Program-made: the position numbers and the translations under genes
In this document: positions 36,453 to 46,644 of the stretch, piece by piece
Layout: the number at the start of each line of letters is the position of its first letter
Numbering within the stretch: the first letter of the stretch is position 1
Notes under the pieces: model-generated
The model's input: only the letters and a program-made list of their open reading frames with translations
Databases searched by the model: none
What the model was told of the DNA's origin: nothing
Assembly: GCA_032622095.1 (NCBI GenBank)
Contig: CP136061.1
Span: 1,800,001-1,864,000, forward strand
Reading direction: 5' to 3'
Source: Siphonodentalium dalli
Taxonomy: Eukaryota; Mollusca; Scaphopoda; Gadilida; Siphonodentaliidae
Length of the DNA stretch: 64,000 bases

Positions 36453-36552
36453 GTTGCGGGACGCTTAGTGGTCGGATATGGTGTCATATGAGGCTCAGCG
36501 AGATCACTTCGCCTCACATGACACCATATCCGACCACTAAGCGTCCCGTAAC
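36453..36552. repeat. 100-bp foldback, arms about 42 bp
   Basis: 'gttgcgggacgcttagtggt' through 'atgaggc' pairs with 'gcctcacatgacacc' through 'gcgtcccgtaac'; the centre is about 16 bp. The flank 'tccccagagggtgaatt' is shared with 30710-30725. Confidence 0.88.
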
Positions 36553-36639
36553 TTATAATATGGGACGTACAATCTGGCGTACGGCTCTAAATCACGCGGC
36601 ATCGGGCGTCCGAAAAAATATTCGTGCTCTCACTAGTCG

Positions 36640-36974
36640 TGAGGCAAATACTTCCTCTACTACCAAAGACAAAATTACTTTAAGGCCCCGTCTGTATCTT
36701 TCGTGAGGCGAATACTTCCTCTACTACCAAAGAAAAATGACTTTAAGGCCCCGTCTGCATCCTTCGTGAGGCGAATACTTCCTCTACTACCAAAGAAAAA
36801 ATGACTTTAAGGCCCCGTCTGCATCCTTCGTGAGGCGAATACTTCCTCTACTACCAAAGAAAAAATGACTTTAAGGCCCCGTCTGTATCTTTCGTGAGGC
36901 GAATACTTCCTCTACTACCAAAGAAAAAATGACTTTAAGGCCTCGTATGCATCCTTCGTGAGGCGAATACTTAC
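36640..36974. repeat. about 64-bp tandem repeat carrying a decayed exon-end/donor
   Basis: The unit is 'cgtgaggcgaatacttcctc' plus 'tactaccaaagaaaaaatga' plus 'ctttaaggccccgtctgcatcctt', five copies. The last unit runs into the true donor of micro-exon 8: 'cgtgaggcgaatacttac' followed by 'cctacccttgaag'. So the repeat unit contains a damaged version of this exon's 3' end and donor, GTAAG changed to GAAG in the minus sense. Confidence 0.88.
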
Positions 36975-37109
36975 CCTACCCTTGAAGAATGAGTTGATTT
37001 TGCTGGCTGCATTATTCGCGGCATTCTTCACGTCATTGATTGGGTCCCTCGCGATATTATTTATGATATTGAAAGGGTTCTTCGCCACATTCATCAAGGC
37101 TGAATTAGG
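36975..37109 (-). CDS. micro-exon 8 (135 nt), 45-residue amphipathic helix
   Basis: The acceptor is tattcttttctttccaag and the donor GTAAGTATTCGCC. It is 45 codons and open only from base 1 (the other frames stop within five codons), which anchors the frame. It begins PNSALMNVAKNPFNIINN and ends ASKINSFFKGR. The middle shows an 11-residue repeat: NPFNIINNIAR is followed by DPINDVKNAAN. Residues are Asn/Ala/Ile/Lys-rich with no Cys. It looks like a long amphipathic helix. The end KGR meets GKR at the start of the next exon, making a basic cluster. The donor and downstream bases have been amplified into the tandem array at 36640-36974. Confidence 0.75.
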
Positions 37110-37114
37110 CTTGG

Positions 37115-38640
37115 AAAGAAAAGAATATGCACAGTAAGCAGGATAATTATGCACGACCACTGTCTATGATACTACCCAAAACCTAACGCTTGGGAATATA
37201 GTCTTAACGAGTATGTTTTTACGCAATCCTATATATATATATCCGTTTTAATGATACTGTACTGAACACAAATAATGTCTGAGGTATGATCGAGTCGAGC
37301 TGCGTTGATATCGCCTATTAAAATAATATGTCAATTCAAATTTCGGAGGTTCCAGTGTTAAATTTAAGATAGAAAACTATTGAGATCTATACGTTAGTAC
37401 AATGAGATCGTGGAGATATTTGGAATGAACCTCAAGCAGAAAAGCCCATGAGCTGGTAGGACCCTTCGTGAACACCCCCACTACTTAACTTCTTTGGTAT
37501 TTTCATGTACCATAATATGTACTGGTCAGGAAAAACGATATTAACAGGAAATATTTTGGGTCCTATTAGTTTAGCCTTACTTTGTTACAAATTTTTCCGA
37601 TTATGAAGGGATGGGGAAACTGATATCCCATATACATGATATCATTGTGATTGGATTTTAACAGGTGATGTGTCATTTTGTACGTATTTGAATACTTAAT
37701 CTACTGGTATCAAAAAAATATAGCAATAATTAAACAAGGTAGGCTAAATCATCAATGTTAGTATTTAATGTATAGAAGGCATATTAGTCTATTGTATTCA
37801 TCAATCACAACTTGAAACTGATTGCAGCGCACGCTGGGTCAATATCTACCATTTTCCATTATTTGGCTGCCATTTTGAGCTAAAGTGACAATTGTTTATC
37901 CATTGAGTTGGAATATCCATAAGTAATGGTATGCCTGACTTACATTGCACATTTCTGCTCATTTCTTGTTGAAATAAGACTAGAATCCAAATGGTGAGTT
38001 TTGGTGAAATTTGTAACCGCGTTCTGTAAAATCTAATTTTTGAGGAATCGGAAGGGGCTGGTACTCCCAGAATTACATATTTCATTGCTCCAATTTAACA
38101 TGAAAAATACAAAATAAAGTTGAAATTCTCAACCAGTTCCAAACAGTAGAAACTAATTTAGAAGATATTAGTGAAAATAGTTTATTTTCCACTTCCGGTG
38201 GCCATTTTGAAGTTAAGTAGAGGGGGTGCACGATGGGTTCTACTAGCTCATGGACTAGAAGTATATTGTTGTCAAACACAAGGTCGTTTACAGTTCGGTA
38301 TGTGCAATGTGGCGGGCTCTATGTATATACCGCCTCCGTGGGCCGTGCCTGTCAGGAGCTTTCCTAAGACGCCCGTGAAAGCTGGGAATTATCATTTGAT
38401 CAGAGCTATAGTATATATCGAAGAGGGCTTCTAAAACAAATATCAATTTCGTTTTAAAATGTTAGGATTTTATTAAGGGTGTTACATAACTTCGATGAAC
38501 ATTAATATGCGGCATGGATATCGATCGTGTGATCTGGTAGGGGATGAAGGTAGTGGTAGGGGATTTCCTCATCCGCACAACGTTTTATCGATTGTATATT
38601 CGTTGTCATTGGTCTGCCCGTTTAAAAACCAATATATATG
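37115..38640. other. intron, nothing recognised
   Basis: Some blocks ('ggctgccattttgagc', 'ggtggccattttgaag') are reminiscent of the diverged repeat at 12.2-12.6 kb. A GTAAGT-type donor at 37939-37944 has no acceptable partner (see the rejected list). No gene. Confidence 0.45.
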
Positions 38641-38649
38641 TTATATATG

Positions 38650-40100
38650 TATATAGTAATCTATTATATGTAATCTCTCCGTAGACGAGAGGCAATACAC
38701 AATGCACCCGTGTGGGCCCGGGGTAGAATAAGCCTACAACCCCACTGCGAGGGCTAAACATCCCCTAATGTGGCACCCTGTTTGCCGTGGAGCATCCCGT
38801 GATATGTGGTGTAGGAGTCCTGGAGGTACTAGGGTGGTCGTTGCACGCGAGGCATCGACTTAGCTCATTGTCCTCTTTGGTCCTACATCTCTTCACAACG
38901 GGTGGTTGAGTTGACCCGGTTCAACCAATCGGCTAGTCACGCCTCTCCACAGTGTTTCAGATTAAATTTTGGTTATATGTTGTATTGCTCGACTTATGTT
39001 TGAAGTGTTGTTTTCTGTTTTTCACGTATACTGTTTCTGTTCTCTCTTGATATTGTTGAGTATTGAATCCTGTATTGTTCACGCCTGTCTCACTGTGGAG
39101 AGGTACGGGGAGGCTGCTATATTCAGTGGCTAAACGGTCACCGCTTCAGCTATGTACAGTCTTTGGCCCGCCAGAATCTAAGGGTAGTCCACGGCGGCTA
39201 CTGGGCTAGTTGTCGATTTTTTGCTTTTCAGATGGCAAGTAAGAACAAGGATGATGACTCACCAAGTTCCAATAAAGCTGTGGTATTCCCACAGTACTAA
39301 GTTCTTGGCTTTGACCCACATGTGAAACGACCTTCTATCTTTGTAACTGATAAAACACTACAAAGCATTGCTTGACAATTTAAATATATTAAACCAATCA
39401 GAACTGGGCCAATAAGTGGCTATCTCTTGATTGAATGCTCAAAGAAAGTTCCATCTGTTGTTCTGCTGCTATAAACAACTATTGCACAAACACCAGTGTT
39501 GGTCCTCACAAGACATTGAATAGTAGCAGAGCTGTGTCGCAGTCCCGCGATGTAGCTGATTTTTGGTACCACAGGGAATTACAGACGTCCGTCGATTTAC
39601 AACAAAATTGTTTGACTCTCTGTCTGAGAGCTGGCATCTACATACTACTTCTTAGAAACTGCAGCTGAGTACGTGACTTGAGAAAGTTATGGCCTGGGAC
39701 CAACTAATTTCTTCGCATCCATATACGATAAATGTTTCTCAGACCTTCAATTGGTGCGAACATCCACCGACACTGAATGTTGGGTATATGAAGGTAGATA
39801 TTAGTACCTATATTCCAAATCCATTACGATGATTTAAATGCCAGGCCTATGGCCATGGCCAGGAACATTGTAGAAGTAAAGAAACCATTTGTTCACGATG
39901 TTCTATTACAAATCCTAAAAAAATGTTCGAATTGTCAAGGTTCACATGATGCAATGTAACGTTCATGTCCCATAATGGGACTATGACTTCAAGGTACAAA
40001 GATGTAAGCCTGAGAACCATATATCGTATATGGATGCGAAGAAATTAGTTGGTGCCAGGCCATAAATTTCTCAAGTCACATACTCGGCTGCTTCATAAAT
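38650..40100 (+). pseudogene. decayed LINE 5' UTR and ORF1 (gag-like, zinc knuckles)
   Basis: GC-richer sequence at 38690-39230 (with 'cccggggtagaataagcct' and 'ggctactgggctag') looks like a LINE 5' UTR. At 39232 an ATG opens MASKNKDDDSPSSNKAVVFP, then stops and shifts follow, with FDPHVKRPSIFVTDKTLQSI readable at about 39310-39365. Near 39838-39970 a CCHC-like series is readable across frames: CQAYGHGQEHC, CSRC, and CSNCQGSHDA. This order fits ORF1 of Jockey/I-type LINEs. No RT follows; the copy is truncated or split. Confidence 0.78.
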
Positions 40101-40119
40101 CATGTAAATTCCCATGTTC

Positions 40120-41600
40120 AGCCGATGCCAAAGCAGAGAGAAAGGAGTGAGCCCTACTGATAATTACTCTTGAAATTTGCTTCTTATTTCGGACGATATC
40201 TGACGCTGACATTACATTGATTTTTTGAGAAAAAAGATAAATTCACCACCCTGCGTCTGTCCATATAGTATGTGTTTTACCCACCGTCAGCCAGCCAGCA
40301 GTATCCATTCAGTATCCATGGTTTATCTAATTAAACTAATAAGGGACAAACGGGGACTCGATCGCAAAGTCAATGTATGCGTCACGGGACACAGTGTGCC
40401 TCCTACGTCATAGACCCGTTCAGTTTTCCTTGAAATTTGGCCGGCTGAAAAGCGGTTGTGACAATTCGAGTTTCATGTAGTGTTCAAATCAGAAGATGAG
40501 TGGGTAGTTTATGTAATGTATACGATTTGAGATATAGATATCAGGTCTTTAAGCCATTTCGTGCTGCTTCCAGAAACATATTATTTGTCCACCGTGCTCG
40601 TTCATTGAATGTATTTCGTTCACAGCATACACACATTCTGGAAGAAGTTATGAGCAATATTCATTTCCAATGGAACCGGTCCACGTGTTTCTTTGTATAA
40701 CATCTGTTAACGTAACTCAATCTAGATTATAGTATATCTAGCAAATATATACCACATTATGTTTCATATTCACTGATATGTAGGGACATTAATAGCTTTA
40801 ATGAAAATAAAACCTTGATTATGCAAAAACTGTTAACAAAACTGAGTAAACATAAATATCACGAATGCTTACACGAGCAAGGCATACTGAACATTATTGA
40901 CCTATCGAAAACAATATAATCGTCAAAACTCCGTGACAATTCTTTCAACATGTCATCTGGTTGACAATTCAATACTTGGCACTATCACAGCACAAGTTAC
41001 AATAATGTCAATAAGTGCCCATATTCTCAAATAGATACTCGTGTTCCCTCTATGATATATCTAAAGGTAGTGAGATCAGGTAATGAACTCCAGTCGATGA
41101 CGGCATGCTCTGTGAGAAAGTATTTTCGCAAATCTTTTGAAACCTGTCGTTTATTTCATTGTCTAGTCTTGCTAGACACAGCTTGTTCTAAGAAATGATT
41201 ATTGGTTTAGGCTGTAATAACCATTAGATCACTTGTAGATTTTTATTCAGTCCTCTCTACTAAAAATAGGCCTATATTGAACTTATTTCAAAAACAAAAA
41301 TAAGCCCATATCGGCATTATTATTATTATTATTATTATCTCAGTTGATGGACATATCATGGTGACATTCCGATCGCAAAATGGCCATTTCGATAAGAAAT
41401 GAAATTTGTTTCTGATTTTTTCACGAATATATGAAGCTTTGAATACATTCTGTGTCAGTGACTCCGCACATTCAATTTAATTCAACGGGTATGGATTAGC
41501 GGAAAGCACACAACCTATTGGCAATTGTTCCAAAATTCAAAATTGACAGGAACACATGTCAATGATGCAGGTGGTGAGAAGAAACCTCTAAATAGTCGAA
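40120..41600. other. intron, nothing recognised except (TTA)n
   Basis: A short (TTA)n run at about 41318-41337. No exon or element boundary is recognisable. Confidence 0.5.
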
Positions 41601-41691
41601 ATAAACGAATAGTGTGGTGTGGTAAAAGTTCGTAATCTGGTAGCTATGTTTATATATACTTCCATGTTGTGTAATATATGCAATAACATAC

Positions 41692-41751
41692 CTCAGTCGA
41701 TGGTAGTTCGCTCATCAGCTTCATCAGCTTTATACACTCCAAGAATGGCTT
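41692..41751 (-). CDS. micro-exon 7 (60 nt)
   Basis: The acceptor is caatgatttttgcag and the donor GTATGTTATTG, the same donor type as the exon before it. From base 1 it reads KPFLECIKLMKLMSELPSTE, a hydrophobic and basic helix. From base 3 it reads AILGVYKADEADERTTID and then meets TGA one base before the donor, so in that frame it could serve as a last coding exon. First-position purine bias is better in the second reading (14 of 18 codons against 11 of 20). Confidence 0.6.
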
Positions 41752-41929
41752 CTGCAAAAATCATTGTCAGATTAATAATTACAGATCATATGCTAACATT
41801 GGCATTGGTAAAATTTTGTGTGACTGCTGAATACCGAAATATTATGAAGATAGCTTAACCCGTTCATGGGGTTCACGACGGGGGCTGCGCTGCTTTACCA
41901 TTAAATATCAATGCACCACAATATGAACA

Positions 41930-42125
41930 AATATAAACTATTGATTAATAATTTTATTCAACCAATCGGAAAGTGGTGCATCGGTATTCAAAAGGTGGTC
42001 AGGAATAGACTACTAGTTCTGCGTAATTGTGATTATTTGAGTTATCATTAATATTGTATAAACTTTGTTTGAAATATTTTATAAGTCCAATTGTTAAATC
42101 AATGTTTAGTGATTACATAATGTTT
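41930..42125. repeat. intron segment duplicated at 42288-42480 (copy A)
   Basis: 'cattcaaaaggtggtcagga' style core ('tattcaaaaggtggtcaggaatagac'), 'ttctgcgtaatt' and 'tataaactttgtttgaaata' occur in the same order in both segments. Each copy lies upstream of a small exon with a GTATGT donor (41692-41751 and 42215-42247), so exon and intron were duplicated together. Confidence 0.85.
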
Positions 42126-42214
42126 TTTATGCATATACCACAATGTAATATGAACCGGGCATAGCTTTACCTCCTGGTACGTAAATAATGACAAGTATCA
42201 GATAACGAACATAC

Positions 42215-42247
42215 CTGGATGTTGCCCAATCTCCCTTGCATCTGTTT
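42215..42247 (-). CDS. micro-exon 6 (33 nt)
   Basis: The acceptor is ttttgtattgttacag and the donor GTATGTTCGTT. Read from base 1 it gives KQMQGRLGNIQ (11 residues). Read from base 3 it gives TDAREIGQHP, also open. About 190 bp of its upstream intron (42288-42480) is duplicated in the upstream intron of the next exon (41930-42125), so the two probably arose by segmental duplication. Confidence 0.62.
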
Positions 42248-42287
42248 CTGTAACAATACAAAATTATCATGATGAAACTCAAATTAG

Positions 42288-42480
42288 TATCTTGTATTAA
42301 TAACTTTATTACACTAATCGGAAAATGGCGCATCAGTATTCAAAAGGTGGTCAGGAATAGACGACAATTTCTGCGTAATTATGCTCAACTGATTTATCTT
42401 TAATATCGTATAAACTTTGTTTGAAATATTTGATATGCCCTGTTATCAAATCAATGTTGTGTGATTGCGTAATGTTTTCT
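42288..42480. repeat. intron segment duplicated at 41930-42125 (copy B)
   Basis: Partner of the 41930 copy, with the same word order and about 80-85 percent identity by eye. Confidence 0.85.
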
Positions 42481-43149
42481 CGACGCGGATTTCTATTACT
42501 CCATGTGTCAATACTATTGACTTGTCAAATGAGATACATGGAACAGAATATTGAAACTCAAGTTATTCGGACAGCATTAAGGTAACATATCCATGTGTCA
42601 AGCAGGTAGCCATTCCTCTATCACATAACAAGGCAATATAAAATGGTATAACTGTTGATAAATATAGGGATCCGAGAAGTGAGTGGTGTTTGTATAAGTA
42701 GGAAGGTAACCCTTAAAGATAATTTACAAATAATGAACAGGTATTATGTGAGATTATGTGTCTTTAAGATACCCATGAAAAGCTGATATCAGAATCACTA
42801 ACATGTCGCCTCGTGATCACATTTTGCATGACAACATTATGTATAACAATTAGTATAATTGTTCTCATTTATTATAATTATTAGTATATTAATGTACATG
42901 TATATACAAGTCACAACCGATCATCATTGAACTACTTTATAAACAAAGAAATTGAAAATCATGTAACGTCGCAACTGATAACATTGTATATTAGCCTACA
43001 TCACATGTCTAATATTTGTCTATACCATGGTAAGACATACATTGTAATATTACAGTTATGTATACACGAGTGGACTTAATGTGTAAAACATGGATAAACC
43101 CCATGTAATTCATTACATTATTGACAAGTACTAATATTTACTAATGTAA

Positions 43150-43395
43150 ATCCTTGTATAAACTCATTCTAACTGCTGCAAATAGATATTATGTGTCTCA
43201 TTTAAACTGATGCAAATAAATTATTATGTGTCATACTTTAAACGGTCACTGTAACTACGTCATCATTGTATTGTCTCATTTAAACTGATGCAAATAAATA
43301 TTATGTGTCATATTTTAAGCAGTCACTGTAACTACGTTATCGTTGTATTGTCTCATTTAAATTGGTGTAAGTAAATATTATGTTATATTATGAAT
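43150..43395. repeat. about 98-bp tandem repeat, 2.5 copies
   Basis: 'tctcatttaaactgatgcaa' plus 'ataaatattatgtgtcata' plus 'gtcactgtaactacgt' recur at about 43197, 43273 and 43350, with partial units at each edge. Confidence 0.85.
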
Positions 43396-43644
43396 TATAA
43401 TTAGAAGATTATCTGGCAACTTTACAAGGAAAAAGTAAAATGAAAATCAGGATCACCTGTATTATTATCACAGGATCACCCGCGTATTATCTGCTGATAT
43501 CATAACTTATTATAGGTAGATTATCTGCTTAGAATCGGTTCATTTTGAATCGATTATGTGTTGAAAATGAGAGCCATTTAGTCACATTATGGACTCATAA
43601 TGTGGCGATTATAAGCAGATAAAAGCACAAATAAGCCAACTTAC

Positions 43645-43688
43645 GACTCTTCATGAGTACGCTCTTTAACATGTGTTTTCAATTTGGC
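43645..43688 (-). CDS. possible asymmetric micro-exon (44 nt)
   Basis: The acceptor is gttttatggcgcag and the donor GTAAGTTGGC. It reads AKLKTHVKERTHEE plus two bases. It is the only candidate with a good GTAAGT donor whose length is not a multiple of three. Inclusion would shift the frame of all later exons and bring a stop in exon 41692-41751 (that exon has TAA in the shifted frame). It may be a decayed exon, a regulated poison exon, or chance. Confidence 0.35.
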
Positions 43689-44221
43689 CTGCGCCATAAA
43701 ACTAAATAAGAATATGGCTCCATTATTTGTTATATCAGAATCAAATAATCACATTATGTACCTATTTCACATTATAGGTCGTGCGTATTTGCGCGAGGAT
43801 ATTGATCATTCGCACCGCTGTTTAAAAAAGAAAATATTTTGAAAGTATATGATCTTTACAAGGTCCACGCTACAATTTTCATGCATGACTGGTACTATAA
43901 TCGCCTACCTGGATCTTTTTTTACAAATGTTTACTAAACGCACAACTGGACCTGTCACCAGGGATAAACACCCTCTGTATATATATACCCTCTGTATATA
44001 TATGTATATGTATGTATATGTGCATTTAATATACTGGAAGATTATCCCTTAACCTCATCCATTATTATACTTCTCGACACTTCTTGGGTGTGATGATTGT
44101 TTTTCAGTATTTACTGTTTGCATGTGTATTTTCAAATATTTGGACCGGAGTGTTCTCATTTGTACATAGTGTATTATATGTTTTCTCATGTACCAAATTA
44201 CCAATTGGCTGGGAATAAAGC

Positions 44222-44250
44222 ATTACTTACTTACTTACTTACTTACTTAC
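44222..44250. repeat. (TTAC)n microsatellite
   Basis: Seven 'ttac' units after 'gggaataaagca', the kind of short tandem tail seen at a LINE or SINE 3' end. On the minus strand it reads GTAAGTAAG, a string of donor-like words. Confidence 0.85.
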
Positions 44251-44384
44251 ACCCATAATTAAAATTAATGATTTAGTATAGGCATGGTTAATGGGCTTGT
44301 GGTTCCGATCTAATGATTTTCTATGATAAAAATGTAAAGACAATGGTTATTTACACTGCTGTAATCATTACTAAATGTGGTTTA

Positions 44385-44480
44385 TTTTGGCATCTATTTG
44401 CTGATGACACTCAACTTTATTTCAGTTTTTTAGAACCAAGTCGAAAATACAATAAGACTGTCTTCAACTTAGTATGGTAT
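44385..44480 (+). pseudogene. RT relic (FADD box)
   Basis: The frame reads HLFADDTQLYFSFLEPS, the catalytic box of a LINE reverse transcriptase followed by a typical 'QLY' continuation. Only about 30 residues survive. Confidence 0.75.
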
Positions 44481-44559
44481 GGATGTCTGGTAACAATATC
44501 AAAGTTTACGCAGACAGGAGGGGGTGGCATCCAAAATAGTGACCAATGAACAAACTTAC

Positions 44560-44601
44560 CATAATGTTCTTGGTATCACTGCCCAGTTTACTGAAAGCTC
44601 C
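44560..44601 (-). CDS. micro-exon 5 (42 nt)
   Basis: The acceptor is gttgtctttacag and the donor GTAAGTTTGTTC. The 14 codons read GAFSKLGSDTKNIM. Its start with G and small or hydrophobic residues, and its KLGSDTK core, fit the same amphipathic-helix style as micro-exons 1, 3 and 4. A small RT relic (about 44.39-44.48 kb, plus strand) lies in the next intron. Confidence 0.72.
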
Positions 44602-45239
44602 CTGTAAAGACAACATTGTGATAGCAAAAATCAAACTAATAGATATATTCCAGCTTTGGACATTGGCAAGGTTTTTATTGAACTGTTAAACAACACACGA
44701 GTATTCTAAAATGTGATACATTAACTGTTTTATGTGTGAATATGTGCCTTTCGTTTAGCGTATGCAATGTTTGTGTTGAATATTTAGATTCAAATATTAC
44801 CAATAATTTGCTTGTTCCACAGTGCACGCCTTTCTACTTATGACCATTTTAAGTCCCAACTATGTCATAAGTTGCTTTCATAAAACTGGGCCCAGGCTAA
44901 GATTTACACGTGTACGTGCCACATAATGGCTTCATGTATTCGAAGTTAATATGTACCCGGTGTACAAATATATCCAAGAAGATTGTTTCATTTTTGCGCG
45001 TGCGCAGTCTGTTACAGAAACAGGTACTTGGTAGACGGACATATAGGCGTTTTTTTTCAAGATCGATTTCTTCAATCTAGTATCGGCCTATCATATGTTA
45101 TGGAAGTTTGTGATCAAATAAACAATGAGTGGGTAAGGTGTAGTGTGTCAAAAACATTTGTATTTTGACAAAAAGTGGTTTGAAGCAATTTTTCCAGAGT
45201 TTGGCGATTTCCTCGAAAATCGGCCTGGAACCCTTCGCG

Positions 45240-45875
45240 TAATTTATGGTAAAAATTACACTTACATTAATGTCAATGGCTGTGTCCTTAACAACGCCCT
45301 GTAACAATAAAATTTATAGTGTTATAATCAAACTACTACATTTAATCCAGTGATTAGTATTGCCAATGATTCAACTGATAGAAACATATTCCTGTGAAAT
45401 TATGTTCCATTTGTTTACTATACTCGAAAGATTGAATTGAGTGATGCATAATATAATTTATGTTGCGCAGATACCGTAGACCGTTTCTAAATAGAGGACC
45501 CCTTATATATATAAGACTACTAAATGTGTCCACTGACATAGCCATGCATATTATGGCAATTGCGCTCACATACTCAAAGCTAATATGAACACAGTGTAGT
45601 TTAGATATAGATGGACAGTATCATCCATGAAACCAACTTATCGTGCTGTTGTTCACGCGGCCGTCCATTCTCTGACAATACCTTCGTAAAATGGATGGAT
45701 ATCTCGTATGCAGTGACTCACACTTTTGTTTGCATCCCGTATTTTGTATTGTGTTTTTGTTGTAATTGGAACTCATGTAAACGTTTTCCGGAACGACGTA
45801 ATAACCTGTCAGAAGTCACTTCTCGAGGTCAAATGGGTTCGTATTCTTTTGAAATTATGTAATCATTGTGTAATT
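45240..45875. repeat. exon-bearing tandem duplication, copy A
   Basis: It contains micro-exon 4. Matched words with copy B include 'gtaaaaattacacttac', 'attgccaatgattc', 'gaccccttatatatat', 'cgcggccgtccattctctga' and 'aacctgtcagaagtcactt'. Identity is high (about 90 percent by eye). Confidence 0.92.
45266..45298 (-). CDS. micro-exon 4 (33 nt), one 11-residue helix unit
   Basis: The acceptor is attttattgttacag and the donor GTAAGTGTAATTTTTACC. It reads GVVKDTAIDIN, exactly 11 residues, with a purine first in all codons. Against exon 3 it keeps GV...KDTA.D and lacks nine bases, so the pair differs by three codons with the frame kept. The upstream flanks also align over several hundred bases. 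Confidence 0.75.
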
Positions 45876-46640
45876 TATGGTAAAAATTACACTTACAACG
45901 ACGTCATTGGCTGTGTCCTTGGCCTCATTAGCAACGCCCTGTAACAATCAAATTTATCGTGTTAAAATCACATTACTACATTTAATACAGTGATGAGTAT
46001 TGCCAATGATTCTGATAGAAACATATTCCTGTGAAATTATGTTCCATTTGTTTACTATACTCGAAAGATTGTAGTGAGTGATGCATAATGTAATTTATGT
46101 TGCGCAGATACCGTAGACCGTTTCTAAATAGAGGACCCCTTATATATATGACTACTAAATGTGTCCACTGTCTGACAGTGTGTCACGAGCGTCATACTGA
46201 TATATCCATGCATATTATGGCAATTGCGCTCACATACTCAAAGCTAATTTGAACACTGTAGTTTAGATATAGATGGACAGTATCATCCATGAAACCAACT
46301 TATTGTGATGTTGTTCACGCGGCCGTCCATTCTCTGACAATACCTTCGTAAAATGGATGGATATCTCGTATGCAGTGACTCACACTTTTGTTTGCATCCC
46401 TTATTTTGTATTGTGTTTTTCGTTGTAAGTGTAAATGGTAAACATTACTTATTAGTTAAACATTTCTTACACTTGACCTCTCGTGATGTATGTATTTTCC
46501 AATTTACTAATTACCAAGTACCTTATATAATTTCTTTCAAGACGACCATGCGGAGCGGAAGTTACTGAAAACGACGGAATAACCTGTCAGAAGTCACTTC
46601 CCGAGGTCAAATGGGTTCATATTCTTTTGAAATTATGTAA
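45876..46640. repeat. exon-bearing tandem duplication, copy B
   Basis: It contains micro-exon 3. It differs from copy A by an insertion of about 120 bp near 46435-46555, and by a longer 'gtctgacagtgtgtcacg' stretch near 46170. Confidence 0.92.
45897..45938 (-). CDS. micro-exon 3 (42 nt), duplicated pair member
   Basis: The acceptor is tttgattgttacag and the donor GTAAGTGTAATTTTTACC. The 14 codons read GVANEAKDTANDVV; every codon starts with a purine, which is strong for so short a piece. The pattern is like the 11-residue amphipathic helices of perilipins, LEA proteins or synucleins (G-V-x-x-x-A-K-D-T), a likeness of pattern only. It is a tandem duplicate of the exon at 45266-45298, including about 14 identical intron bases after the donor. 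Confidence 0.78.
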
Positions 46641-46644
46641 TCAT

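Noticed and set aside
37945-37955. Minus-strand 11- or 21-nt exon before a GTAAGT donor (donor at 37939-37944)
   Set aside because: The 21-nt form has TGA from base 1, and the 11-nt form is not a multiple of three and has a poor acceptor.
42171-42175. 3-nt exon (GAG) with flanking ccag and GTAAAG
   Set aside because: Too short to support from sequence alone.
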